From the NCBI RefSeq assembly GCF_003626575.1, contig NZ_RBDY01000021.1, positions 48,725 to 112,724 on the forward strand: 64,000 bases of DNA, written 5' to 3'. This document shows, in pieces, positions 1 through 8,424 of the stretch. The notes under the pieces were generated by a model. It had not been told where the DNA came from, ran no database searches, and worked only from the letters and a program-made list of their open reading frames with translations. Positions within the stretch are counted from its first letter, which is position 1, and each line of letters begins with the position of its first letter. The translations under genes were made by a program, and so were the position numbers. This DNA is from Streptomyces radicis (GTDB lineage: Bacteria; Actinomycetota; Actinomycetes; Streptomycetales; Streptomycetaceae).

Positions 1-166
1 GGCGCAGCACGGTCGTCCTCGGCAGCCCCGTCTCCCGCACCAGCTCGGCGAGGGTGAGCGACACGCGTTCCGGGGTGAACGCGCGCAGCACCCGGAACGC
101 CCTGCTCACCGCCCTGATGCCACCGCCCTCACCCTCGGCCCCTTCCGCGACCGCCGTGGACACCAT
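1..166 (-). CDS. IclR-family transcriptional regulator, N-terminal part (cut by window edge)
   Basis: Reading the minus strand from an ATG at 166 gives an open frame that runs off the left edge. The first 20 or so residues are a Gly/Glu-rich leader. They are followed by AVSRAFRVLRAF and then LTLAELVRETGLPRTTVLR, the winged helix-turn-helix start of IclR proteins. The effector domain lies outside the window. The gene faces away from tctCBA across about 125 bp, so it probably controls that transporter; this is inference from position. A GTG at 163 is an alternative start. Confidence 0.8.
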   Translation of the reverse strand, partial: MVSTAVAEGAEGEGGGIRAVSRAFRVLRAFTPERVSLTLAELVRETGLPRTTVLR

Positions 167-204
167 CCCGCCCCCTTTTTGCTCAAAGGATCTGATCCGA
201 AGGG

Positions 205-233
205 TTGTATACCACCTGGCGGTCATCTATATC
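205..233 (+). promoter_or_regulatory. Candidate promoter for tctCBA
   Basis: TTGTAT (205-210) and TATATC (228-233) sit 17 bp apart in an A/T-rich patch of otherwise very GC-rich DNA, about 60 bp before the tctC start. The spacing fits a housekeeping -35/-10 pair. An interrupted dyad GGATC-T-GATCC (188-198) lies just upstream and could be an operator for the divergent IclR protein. Prediction only. Confidence 0.4.
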
Positions 234-292
234 TACTAGGCGGACACTCCGGTGTCGCACAGATTTCCGAGCCATGCCACAAAGGAGTGACC

Positions 293-1279
293 GTGCGCAA
301 GAAACGTCCCGCCCTGGCCGCCCTCGGGGTGGTGGTCACGCTGGGGCTCGCGGGGTTCGCCGCCGTGGACGCCAGCGACTCCACCACGGGCGCCACGCCG
401 AGATCCAAGCTGACGCTGACGGCGCCCGCGGCCGCCGGCGGCGGCTGGGACCTCGCCTCGCGGGAGCTCCAACAGGCGCTGCGCGCCAACTCGATCGTCA
501 ACAACGCCCAGGTCGTCAACGTCCCAGGGGCCGGTGGCACGATCGGCCTCGGCCAGTTCGTGGAGCTGGGCGCCGACCCGACGCGGCTGATGATGACCGG
601 CACGGTCATGGAGGGCGCGATCACGGTCAACGCGTCACGGGTCGACCTGCTCGACACCACGCCGATCGCCCGGCTCGCCGAGGACTACGAGGTCTTCATC
701 GTCCCCGCGGACTCGCCCTTCGAGACGCTCGACGACTTCCTCGACGCCTGGCGGGCCGACCCGCACGGGCACGCGATCGGCGGGGGCGGCCTCGGCGGCA
801 CCGACCACCTGCTCACGGGCCTGACCGCCCGCGAGGCGGACGTCGACCCGGCCGAGGTCAACTACATCGCGTTCGCGGGGGGCGGCGAGGTGATGACCGC
901 GCTACTCTCGGGGACCGTCGAGCTGGGGGTGAGCGGCTACAACGACTTCCGCGACCAGATCGACGCGGGCAACCTGCGCGCGCTCGCGGTCTCGGCCGAC
1001 GAGCCGGTCCCCGGCATCGACACCCCGACGTTCGTCGAGCAGGGCATCGATGTCGCGCTGCCCAACTGGCGCGGCGTGGTCGCCCCGCCGGGGATCAGCG
1101 ACGAGGAGCGGGACGAGCTGATCGCGATCGTCACCGAGGCGACCCGCACCCCGGAGTGGGAGGACGCCCTCAGCCGCAACCGGTGGGTGGACAGCGTGCT
1201 GACCGGCGACGACTTCGGCGCGTTCATCCGCGAGGACCAGGCCAGGGTCGACGCCATCATCGAGGAGTTGGGCCTGTGA
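293..1279 (+). CDS. tctC: TctC-type tripartite tricarboxylate transporter substrate-binding protein
   Basis: Extracytoplasmic solute-binding protein of the Bug/TctC family, which delivers carboxylates to the TctA/TctB membrane pair. The GTG start at 293 is chosen because AAAGGAG (281-287) sits 5 nt upstream; the frame is open farther upstream but without a binding site. The roughly 328-residue product starts with a basic stretch and a hydrophobic segment (ALAALGVVVTLGLAGF), a secretory signal without a clear lipobox. It continues with the family's glycine-rich AAAGGGWDLASREL region and a VPGAGGTIG motif. Its TGA overlaps the GTG start of tctB, so the genes are translationally coupled. The ligand (citrate-, aromatic- or dicarboxylate-like) cannot be read from sequence. 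Confidence 0.88.
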   Translation: MRKKRPALAALGVVVTLGLAGFAAVDASDSTTGATPRSKLTLTAPAAAGGGWDLASRELQQALRANSIVNNAQVVNVPGAGGTIGLGQFVELGADPTRLMMTGTVMEGAITVNASRVDLLDTTPIARLAEDYEVFIVPADSPFETLDDFLDAWRADPHGHAIGGGGLGGTDHLLTGLTAREADVDPAEVNYIAFAGGGEVMTALLSGTVELGVSGYNDFRDQIDAGNLRALAVSADEPVPGIDTPTFVEQGIDVALPNWRGVVAPPGISDEERDELIAIVTEATRTPEWEDALSRNRWVDSVLTGDDFGAFIREDQARVDAIIEELGL

Positions 1280-1866
1280 GCACCGACCAGGAAACGCTGT
1301 CCCGCACCGGCCCCGCGGCCTTCCTGCGCCGCCGCACCGGCCTGGTCGTCCCGCTGTTGCTGCTGGTCATCGGCGTGACGCTGGCGATCGGGACGATCAC
1401 CATGGACGTGCCGAGCAACGTCGCCTCCCCTGGGCCTCGGCTCTTCCCCGGGGTGATCTCGGTGGCGTGCGTCGTGCTCGCCGCGTTCCTGGGCGCCGAC
1501 ATGCTGCGCCGCCCCGAGCCCGAACGGGTCGCGGAGCGGCCCGCCGAGGCGCCCGCCACCGCGGACGAGACCGGCGCGGACGAGACCGGCGCGAAAGCGG
1601 CCGCCGACGAGACCATGTTCCGCAGCAACCGGCCCGCCGTGCTGGGGCTCGTCGGCACGTTCGTGGTCTTCATCGCGCTGCTCGAGCCGCTCGGCTGGCT
1701 GCTCGCGGGCGCCCTGCTGTTCTGGGGCGTCGCGCGGGCCCTCGGCAGCCGCCGCCCGGTGTTCGACACGTTCCTGTCGATCGCCATCTCCTCGATCGTG
1801 CAGCTCGCCTTCTCCGCGGGGCTCGGCCTCAACCTTCCCCCCGGCGTCCTGGCAGGAGTCTTCTGA
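1276..1866 (+). CDS. tctB: TctB-type tripartite tricarboxylate transporter small membrane subunit
   Basis: Small integral membrane subunit of the TTT transporter. The GTG start at 1276 overlaps the tctC stop in a GTGA, and the TGA overlaps the ATG of tctA. The 196-residue product has four hydrophobic segments: VVPLLLLVIGVTLAIGTI, LFPGVISVACVVLAAFLG, GLVGTFVVFIALLEPLGWLL and a C-terminal helix. Between the second and third is a hydrophilic, acidic 45-residue loop containing a repeated DETGA. Topology and position between tctC and tctA identify it; sequence conservation in this subunit is always low. Confidence 0.82.
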   Translation: MSTDQETLSRTGPAAFLRRRTGLVVPLLLLVIGVTLAIGTITMDVPSNVASPGPRLFPGVISVACVVLAAFLGADMLRRPEPERVAERPAEAPATADETGADETGAKAAADETMFRSNRPAVLGLVGTFVVFIALLEPLGWLLAGALLFWGVARALGSRRPVFDTFLSIAISSIVQLAFSAGLGLNLPPGVLAGVF

Positions 1867-3389
1867 TGGATCAACTGTCCAACCTCGGCGACGGCTTCCT
1901 CACCGTCCTCACCCCGATGAACATGCTGTGGGTGGTCGTCGGCGCCCTGCTCGGCACCGCGGTCGGCGTCCTGCCTGGCCTCGGCTCGGCGATGGCGGTG
2001 GCGCTGCTGCTGCCCGTGACGTTCTCGCTCGACCCGATCGGCGCGTTCATCATGTTCGCGGGCGTCCTGTTCGGCGGCCTGTTCGGGGACTCGATCTCCG
2101 GGATCCTGATGAACACCCCGGGCAACAGCACCGCGATCGCCGGGACCATCGAGGGTCACCGGATGGCCAAGTCGGGTCGCGCGGCGCAGGCGCTCGCGAC
2201 CTCCGCGATCGGCGCGTTCATCGGCGGCATCGTGTCCTCGATCCTGGTCGTCTTCTTCGCGCCTTCGCTGGCCGACCTCGCGACCCTGTTCGGGCCCGAG
2301 GAGTACCTGGCGCTCGCGGTCTTCGCGTTCGTCGCGATCTCGGCCGTGGTGGGCGAGTCGTTCCTGCGCGGCCTCGCGGCCCTGGTGATCGGCCTCGCGA
2401 TCGCGCTGGTCGGCATCGACGCCATGTCGGGGGCGTCGCGCTTCACCGGCGGGCAGCCGGAGCTGTTCGACGGCATCGACATCGTCGTCATCACCGTCGG
2501 CCTGCTCGCGCTCGGCGAGGTCATCGCGGTCGCCGCGCGGCGCGGCACCGAGAAGGAGAACGCCCTCATCCCGTCGAGCGGCAGACTCTGGCTGACCCGG
2601 AGGGAGTTCAGGCTCGCGCTGCCCGCGTGGCTGCGCGGCACCTCGATCGGCGTGCCGTTCGGCGTCATCCCGGTCGGCGGCTCCGAGGTGCCGACGTTCC
2701 TCGCCTACGGCGCCGAGCGGCGGCTGGCGTCGAGGAAGCCGGGCTCCATGTTCGGCAAGGGCGCGATCCAGGGCGTCGCGGGGCCCGAGGCGGCGGGCAA
2801 CGCCACCGCGGGCACCGCCATGGGCGCGCTGCTCGCGCTCGGCCTGCCGACCTCGGCCACCGCCGCGGTGCTGCTCGCCGCGTTCCGGCAGTACGGGCTG
2901 CAACCCGGGCCCCTGCTGTTCGACCGGGCCAGCGAGCTGGTGTGGGCGCTGCTCGCGAGCTTCTTCGTCGGCATGGTCGTGCTGCTGATCCTCAACCTCC
3001 CGTTCGCGCCGCTGTGGGCCCAGCTCCTGAAGGTGCCGAGCCACTATCTCTACGCCGGGATATCCGTGTTCGCGATGCTCGGCATCTACGCGACGAGCAG
3101 CAAGATCCTGGACCTCGTGCTGGTGCTCGCCATCGGCCTGCTCGGCTTCGCCATGCGCCGCTACGGGCTGCCCGTCGCGCCCGTGCTCATCGGGGTCATC
3201 CTCGGCCCCCTCGCCGAGACGGAGTTCCGGCGGGCGTTGGCGGTCAGCGAGGGCGACGCCTCGGTCCTGGTGTCGAGCCCGATCGCCGCCACCCTCTACT
3301 CCGTGCTCGTGCTCGGGGTCGCCGGCCTCCTGATCCAACGGGCCCGCGCGCGGAGGCGGGAACGCGCACGGCTCGACGTGGCCGCCTGA
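1866..3389 (+). CDS. tctA: TctA-type tripartite tricarboxylate transporter large permease
   Basis: Large 12-helix-type permease subunit (507 residues, normal for TctA). The N-terminus has the family glycine-rich segment GALLGTAVGVLPGLGSAMAVALLLP, then GVLFGGLFGDSISGILMNTPGNSTAIA and, in the second half, the matching repeat GPEAAGNATAGTAMGALLALGLPTSATAAVLL. The pseudo-twofold arrangement of PGLG/GNS motifs is typical. The start ATG overlaps the tctB stop (TGATG). With tctC and tctB it forms a complete proton- or sodium-coupled carboxylate uptake system, last gene of the operon. Confidence 0.92.
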   Translation: MDQLSNLGDGFLTVLTPMNMLWVVVGALLGTAVGVLPGLGSAMAVALLLPVTFSLDPIGAFIMFAGVLFGGLFGDSISGILMNTPGNSTAIAGTIEGHRMAKSGRAAQALATSAIGAFIGGIVSSILVVFFAPSLADLATLFGPEEYLALAVFAFVAISAVVGESFLRGLAALVIGLAIALVGIDAMSGASRFTGGQPELFDGIDIVVITVGLLALGEVIAVAARRGTEKENALIPSSGRLWLTRREFRLALPAWLRGTSIGVPFGVIPVGGSEVPTFLAYGAERRLASRKPGSMFGKGAIQGVAGPEAAGNATAGTAMGALLALGLPTSATAAVLLAAFRQYGLQPGPLLFDRASELVWALLASFFVGMVVLLILNLPFAPLWAQLLKVPSHYLYAGISVFAMLGIYATSSKILDLVLVLAIGLLGFAMRRYGLPVAPVLIGVILGPLAETEFRRALAVSEGDASVLVSSPIAATLYSVLVLGVAGLLIQRARARRRERARLDVAA

Positions 3390-3412
3390 GGCGACCGCCG
3401 GACGCTCGCCTC
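3388..3412. terminator. Hairpin between convergent genes
   Basis: GAGGCGA (3388-3394) pairs with TCGCCTC (3406-3412) around an 11-nt loop, in the 31-bp gap between the tctA stop and the end of the minus-strand gene at 3421. No T-run, as usual in high-GC actinomycetes. It could act in both directions. Confidence 0.45.
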
Positions 3413-3420
3413 GCGCGCGC

Positions 3421-5337
3421 TCATGCCGCGGCCGCGGCGAGCACCTGGGCCGCGGCGCGGTCGGCCCCGGCGAGCAGCGGTGACGGCGTTCCCGGGGTGG
3501 CGCCGATGGCCGAGCCGGGTTGCCGGGCCTCGGCGGGGATGCCGAGCACGATCACCCTCGCGTCCGCGACGCCGTCCGCGTCCAGGAGGTGGAAGTCGTC
3601 GGGGGTCACGTCGAGGGTGCCGCTCGACACCGGTGGGCCGTGGTCGCTCGGCCAGTGGTGCAGCCGCGCCCGCCCCTCGCGCAGCAGCGTGTCGAGCAGG
3701 GGGTCGTCGGTGTGGGTCACCACCCCCTTCGACATGCGGGTCTCCACGAACGCGCGGGCGCGCACCGGCGCGTTCCGCCGCACCGCCGACCGGCCGACGA
3801 ACGCGCCGTCGTCGAACGTCACGGAGGAGTTCTCGCCGAGCAGTTCGAGCACGCCCGCGTCGATCAGGGCCAGCACCTGCGCCGTGCGGTGCGGCGGCGG
3901 CCCTGACGCCAGGGCGAGCCCGAGCGCGTTGAACCAGCCGTCGACGTCCCTGACCACGCTGCCGCCGTCCAGGGCGCCGTGGGTCGCCAGTCGGCGCACC
4001 GGGCCGCGCAGCGCCGCCATCGCGCGGTTGACGGCGTTGCGCGGATGGGTGAGGGGGGCGTGCATCGCGTCAAGCTCGTCGTCCACGTGGTCGCGGACCC
4101 ACGTCCGCCATGTCTCGGGATCCACGGGTCCTGGGGCGGGCGGCCGGTCGAGGCGCGCCACGGAGAGGGCCAGGCGGGGCGAGGCCACCGTCGTCGCGAT
4201 GACCTGATCCACCTCGTCGTCACGTTCCGCGGCCCGCAGCCGGTCGAGCGTCCGTCGTTCGTCCGCCCCCGGTGCCAGGGCGTCGGGGCGGTGCGCGAAC
4301 AGCGTGGACAGGTGGGCCCAGGCGAACTCCCTGGCGAGCTGCGGCCACACGGCACGGCGGAAGTCCTGCCCGGGCACGGCCGCCGTCCGCGCGAACCAGG
4401 CGCGCGTGGCCAGCCGGGGCTCGTAACGGGGCGGGAACCCCGCGGGGTAGGCCGCCTTCGAGCGGTAGGGCAGGCCGCGCCGCGAGCCCGCCACCAGGTG
4501 CGGCTCGCGTCCGCGGGGTCGGTAGCGGAGGCGGGCGGGGCGCGCCGGGTCCCCCGCGGGCTCGAAGCGGCCGCCGCGCCCCTGGGTGAGCAGGGCGACC
4601 ACGTCGAAGAAGTTCGCGCCGAGCCCGGCGACCAGCGCGGTCTCCCCCGCGGGCACCAGGTCCCAGTCGCGCTCGGCGGGCATGCCGGGCTCGATGTAGA
4701 CCAGCCCGGCCTCCCGCGCGGCCGTCACGAGGGACCGCACCCGGGGCGAGCGCTTGGCCTGGACCATCCCCTGGGCCAGGACCACGACGCGGCCGCTCAG
4801 CGCGCGGCCGTCGGCCAGCGTGACGGTGCGGGTCCCTTCCGTGTCCTGGGCCAGGTCCACCGCCGTGCCGAGCACCCGCGTGACGGCCACGCGCCCCGTG
4901 CTCTCCGCCCGTGCCAGCTGCTCGCGGTAGTAGACGCCCTGGATCCGGCGGGTCGGGTAGGACCACGGGCGCAGCTCGGCCGCCTCGTCGGCCACCCACG
5001 CGGGGCGGTCGGGCGGCGCGCCGCCCTCGCGGGCCCAGGCGATGAGGTCGGGGCCGGGCGTCACCGGCCCGGTCATGGGCGTGGACGCGTCGGTGTAGAT
5101 GGTGGTGTGGGCGCTGTAGGTGTTGTTGAGCAGCAACGGGGACTGATCCGTGCGCCAGGTGGCCCCGGCGCCGACCTCCACCCGGTCCACCACGGCCACC
5201 CGCACCGGGGGCGCGGCGTTCCGGTGCCGGGCCGCGAGCCGTTCCACGACGGCGACCGCGCGGGGCCCGCCGCCCACCACGACCGCGTCGAAGACCGTGG
5301 AACGGTCCGCGGCGCGCGCCGTCCCCGCGGCGCTCAC
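3421..5337 (-). CDS. FAD/NAD(P)-binding protein (PF13454-like), siderophore-operon associated
   Basis: A 638-residue cytoplasmic flavoprotein. Near the N-terminus VFDAVVVGGGPRAVAVVERL is a GxGxxG-type dinucleotide fold, followed by WRTDQSPLLLNNTYSAHTTIY, typical of the family of large FAD-NAD(P)-binding proteins that neighbour siderophore or ornithine-hydroxylase genes. A second nucleotide-binding region begins around ETALVAGLGANFFDVVALL. The function of this family is not established. It is the last gene of a five-gene minus-strand operon; its GTG start overlaps the ATPase stop. Position with an iron-type ABC importer suggests a role in modifying or reducing the imported ligand, by inference. 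The family assignment is better supported than any function. Confidence 0.7.
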   Translation of the reverse strand: MSAAGTARAADRSTVFDAVVVGGGPRAVAVVERLAARHRNAAPPVRVAVVDRVEVGAGATWRTDQSPLLLNNTYSAHTTIYTDASTPMTGPVTPGPDLIAWAREGGAPPDRPAWVADEAAELRPWSYPTRRIQGVYYREQLARAESTGRVAVTRVLGTAVDLAQDTEGTRTVTLADGRALSGRVVVLAQGMVQAKRSPRVRSLVTAAREAGLVYIEPGMPAERDWDLVPAGETALVAGLGANFFDVVALLTQGRGGRFEPAGDPARPARLRYRPRGREPHLVAGSRRGLPYRSKAAYPAGFPPRYEPRLATRAWFARTAAVPGQDFRRAVWPQLAREFAWAHLSTLFAHRPDALAPGADERRTLDRLRAAERDDEVDQVIATTVASPRLALSVARLDRPPAPGPVDPETWRTWVRDHVDDELDAMHAPLTHPRNAVNRAMAALRGPVRRLATHGALDGGSVVRDVDGWFNALGLALASGPPPHRTAQVLALIDAGVLELLGENSSVTFDDGAFVGRSAVRRNAPVRARAFVETRMSKGVVTHTDDPLLDTLLREGRARLHHWPSDHGPPVSSGTLDVTPDDFHLLDADGVADARVIVLGIPAEARQPGSAIGATPGTPSPLLAGADRAAAQVLAAAAA

Positions 5338-6140
5338 ACCGACTCCGTCGGCGCCGCGGACACGCCCGTCACCGTCTCAAGGGCCGCAGGACGCACCTCC
5401 ACGCCGGTCTCGCCCCGGGAGACGCGCACGTCGAGCCCGTACACCCGGCTGAGCACGGCGGCGTCGAACGCCTCGGACGGCGGGCCGTCGGCGACGACGC
5501 GCCCGCCGTCGAGCAGGACCGCCTGGTCGCAGAAGTGCGCCGCGTGGTTGAGGTCGTGGATGGCGATCAGGGCGGTCACGCCCTCCTCCCTGGTCACCGC
5601 CCTGACGAGCTGGAGCGTCTCGATCTGGTAGCGCAGGTCGAGCGCGGACGTGGGCTCGTCGAGGAGGAGCACGCGGGGCCGCTGGGCCAGGGCGCGGGCG
5701 ATGAGCACCCGTTGCGCCTGGCCGCCGGAGAGCTGGGACAGCGGACGGTCGGCCAGCTCCGACAGGCCGAGCCGTTCGATCGCCGCGTCCACCGTCTCCC
5801 AGTCCCGCCGGGTGGGGCGCAGCCCGATGTGCGGGGTGCGGCCGAGCAGCACGGCCTCCCGAACGGTCTGCTCGAACGGCGTGGCCCCCGACTGCGGGAC
5901 ATAGGCGACCACCCTGGCGTGCTCGCGGCGCGGGGCGGCCAGCAGGTCCCTGCCGCCGAAGGAGACGGTGCCCGACGCCGGGGAGAGCACCCGGGCGATG
6001 ATCTTGGTGAGGGTGGACTTGCCCGAGCCGTTGGGGCCGAGCAGGGCGCAGAAGCCGCCCTCGGCCACCCGGAGGTCGACGCCCTCGAGGACCGGGGTGC
6101 GCCGGTAGGCGAACCTGACCGACGCGACATCGAGACTCAC
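5334..6140 (-). CDS. ABC transporter ATP-binding protein, iron-siderophore/cobalamin type (FecE/BtuD-like)
   Basis: A 268-residue ATPase with Walker A GPNGSGKST, Q-loop region VAYVPQSG, signature LSGGQAQRV, Walker B VLLLDEPTSALD and the switch-histidine region IAIHDLNHAAHFCDQ. This is the compact layout of FecE/FhuC ATPases. It powers the permease encoded just upstream. The GTG start at 6140 overlaps the permease stop in a GTGA. The imported compound is unknown; siderophore, haem or corrinoid are the family options. Confidence 0.9.
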   Translation of the reverse strand: MSLDVASVRFAYRRTPVLEGVDLRVAEGGFCALLGPNGSGKSTLTKIIARVLSPASGTVSFGGRDLLAAPRREHARVVAYVPQSGATPFEQTVREAVLLGRTPHIGLRPTRRDWETVDAAIERLGLSELADRPLSQLSGGQAQRVLIARALAQRPRVLLLDEPTSALDLRYQIETLQLVRAVTREEGVTALIAIHDLNHAAHFCDQAVLLDGGRVVADGPPSEAFDAAVLSRVYGLDVRVSRGETGVEVRPAALETVTGVSAAPTESV

Positions 6141-7291
6141 TGCGCGGCCCTCCTGGTCAGGATGAGGTTGATGAACACGGGGGCGCCGATGAAGGCGACG
6201 ACTATGCCGACGGGGACCACGGAGGGCGCGAGCACGGTGCGCCCCACGGTGTCCGCGACCACCAGCAGCAGGCCGCCCGTCACGAAGGAGAACGGCAGCA
6301 GGTAGCGGTGGTCGGCGCCGATGGCGAGCCGGGCGATGTGCGGGCCGACCAGGCCGACGAAGCCGATCACGCCGCAGAACGACACCACGACCGCCGCGAG
6401 CACCACCGAGACCACGATGAGGCCGACCCGCACCGCGGTGACGTTGACCCCCAGGCTCTTGGCCGCGTCGTCGCCCGCGAACGCGATGGCGTTGAGGTCG
6501 CGGCTGAACCAGAGCAGCAGCGGCAGGGCCGCCACCGTGCACGCCCCCACCACCAGGACGTCGTTCCAGCCCGCGTCGTTGACGGAGCCGAAGGTCCACC
6601 GCACGATCGCCTGGAGGGTGTTCTCGTCGGCCACGAACTGGAGGGCCGCGGTCATCGCCTCGAAGAGCTGGGTGAGCGCGATCCCGAGCAGGAGCAGGGT
6701 GGCGGCGGACATCGCCTTGGCGGACGCGAGCCCGAGCACCAGCGCGGAGACGCCGAGCGCGGTGCCGAGCGCGCTGCCGATGACCAGCGTCGACCCCGAG
6801 CCCGCCGACCCGCCGGTGAGGAGGATCGCCAGCGCGGCGCCGAACGCCGCGGCGGGCGAGACCCCCAGCGTGAACGGGCTGACCAGCGGGTTGCGCAGCA
6901 GCCCCTGCATGACCACGCCCGCGAGGGACAGCGCGGCGCCCGCGGCGAAGGCGAGCAGCACGCGGGGCAGCCGCAGGTTGATGATCACGGAGTAGGTCTG
7001 GGCGAAGTCCTCGGTCAGCACACCGCCGAAGACGGCGAGGCGGACCGCGCGCCACACGTCGAGCAGTCCCGCGTCGGTGGTCCCCGCGGTGACGCACCAG
7101 GTGACGACGAGGACGGACAGCACCGAGCCGGCCCACAGCACCGCGGGCCGCCCGGTCCACGCGCCGCGGGACCTGAGGCGCCGGGACCAGGAGCCGGAAC
7201 GGTCCTGGCGTTCCCGGCGTTCCTGCTCGGCGGCCGGCTCGGGGGACGAGGGGCGGGTGGCGGTCGCCGGGCCCCCGGAGGGCGGCTTCAT
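6137..7291 (-). CDS. FecCD-family ABC transporter permease
   Basis: A 384-residue integral membrane protein. A hydrophilic 45-residue N-terminus is followed by about nine or ten hydrophobic segments. The FecCD motifs are clear: LRLPRVLLAFAAGAALSLAGVVMQGLLRNPLVSPFTLGVSPAAAFGA, then FCGVIGFVGLVGPHIARLAIGADHRYLLP near the C-terminus, the ATPase-contacting region. Only one permease gene is present, so it presumably works as a homodimer. Six nucleotides separate its ATG from the binding-protein stop. Confidence 0.92.
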   Translation of the reverse strand: MKPPSGGPATATRPSSPEPAAEQERRERQDRSGSWSRRLRSRGAWTGRPAVLWAGSVLSVLVVTWCVTAGTTDAGLLDVWRAVRLAVFGGVLTEDFAQTYSVIINLRLPRVLLAFAAGAALSLAGVVMQGLLRNPLVSPFTLGVSPAAAFGAALAILLTGGSAGSGSTLVIGSALGTALGVSALVLGLASAKAMSAATLLLLGIALTQLFEAMTAALQFVADENTLQAIVRWTFGSVNDAGWNDVLVVGACTVAALPLLLWFSRDLNAIAFAGDDAAKSLGVNVTAVRVGLIVVSVVLAAVVVSFCGVIGFVGLVGPHIARLAIGADHRYLLPFSFVTGGLLLVVADTVGRTVLAPSVVPVGIVVAFIGAPVFINLILTRRAAQ

Positions 7292-7297
7292 CGCGCG

Positions 7298-8383
7298 TCA
7301 GCCCACCCTCTGGATGTACGCGTCGTCGCCGGGGAAGTCCGCCTGCTGGAAGTCCTCGACCCACCGCGCCAGATAGTCCCCTGGCTCGACGTCGGCGAAC
7401 GCGTCGGGGTGCAGCCAGCTCGCCAGGTAGAGCGCCCCGATGGCCTTCGACAGGCCGCTCGTGGCCCAGCCGTTGGTCACGAAGACGCGGTCGTCGCCGA
7501 CGGCGGAGAGGTCCTGCCAGCCCGCCCGGCCGGTCAGCTCGTCGGCCAGGGTGTCGAACCGCTCCTGGCCCGTGGGGTCGGCGGACGGCCCGAACTCGTG
7601 GACGACGACCTCGGGGTCGCGCTCCAGGATCGCGGCGGGGTCGACGGTGGTCTCGGCCTGTTCGTCGCCGCCGGTGTCCAGGTCGCCGAAGATGTTCTCG
7701 CCGCCCGCGGCCACGATGATCTGGTCGAAGCCGGAGCCTGGCAGCCCGGTGAGGTAGGGCTGCTCCGTCTCCCAGTACACGCGCACCGGGTCGGTGCCCG
7801 CCACGCGCTCGCTGACCACCTCGAAGATCTCGTCGTAGAAGCCGGAGACCCGCTGGGCGCCCTCGGGCTCGCCGAAGACCTCGCCCAGCAGCTCCACGGT
7901 CTCGTGGAACACCTCGAAGTCCCACGCGGTGGCCACGACCACCGGGATGCCGAAGGACTCGAGCTGCTCGCTGGCGTCCTGCCAGGCCCCGTTGCGAGGC
8001 AGGATGAACACGTCGGGGTCGAGCTCGACGACCGCCTCGTAGTTGATCTCCTGAAGGTCCTCGCTGACGATCTCGTCGTCGGATATCTCCAGGTAGGGGA
8101 GCCGGGACGCGGAGACGCGGTCATAGCCCACGACCCGGTCGCCCGCGCCGATGGCCTGGGCGAACTCGTTGCCGTAGCTGTTGAGGACGACCGCGCGCTC
8201 GGCGGGCCCTTCGAGCTCGACGGTGCGTCCCGCGTCGTCGACGACGGTGAGGGATCCGTCGCGCGCGCCGCCGTCGTCGTTCTCGTCGGACTCCTCGTTG
8301 ACCACGGTGCCGCAGGCCGCGGCGCAGAGCGCGACGGCGACGGTGGCGGCGAGGAGGGCGGCGCGGGAATGGCGTTGTCTCAT
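7298..8383 (-). CDS. Iron-siderophore-type ABC transporter substrate-binding lipoprotein (FecB-like)
   Basis: A 361-residue lipoprotein of the cluster-8/FecB class. The signal peptide RAALLAATVAVALCAAACG ends at the lipid-anchored Cys. A short acidic linker is followed by LTVVDDAGRTVELEGPAERAVVL, the standard start of periplasmic-binding-protein-like domain PF01497. ATG at 8383 is preferred to farther upstream starts because it begins directly with a signal peptide. It captures the ligand outside the membrane and passes it to the FecCD permease. Ligand not deducible. Confidence 0.9.
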   Translation of the reverse strand: MRQRHSRAALLAATVAVALCAAACGTVVNEESDENDDGGARDGSLTVVDDAGRTVELEGPAERAVVLNSYGNEFAQAIGAGDRVVGYDRVSASRLPYLEISDDEIVSEDLQEINYEAVVELDPDVFILPRNGAWQDASEQLESFGIPVVVATAWDFEVFHETVELLGEVFGEPEGAQRVSGFYDEIFEVVSERVAGTDPVRVYWETEQPYLTGLPGSGFDQIIVAAGGENIFGDLDTGGDEQAETTVDPAAILERDPEVVVHEFGPSADPTGQERFDTLADELTGRAGWQDLSAVGDDRVFVTNGWATSGLSKAIGALYLASWLHPDAFADVEPGDYLARWVEDFQQADFPGDDAYIQRVG

Positions 8384-8424
8384 GGTGGTTCCGTTCGGGA
8401 TCGTGCGGGTGTTCTGTCGCGGGG

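Noticed and set aside
188..198. GGATC-T-GATCC dyad upstream of tctC as an eighth GntR-regulon site
   Set aside because: It has an extra central base, lacks TT/AA flanks and has no partner 21 bp away; it is more likely linked to the adjacent IclR gene or chance.
1257..3338. 693-codon minus-strand frame opposite tctB/tctA, and similar long antisense frames elsewhere
   Set aside because: Arg/Gly/Asp/Glu-rich low-complexity translation with no domain; mirror frames of well-identified genes in high-GC DNA.
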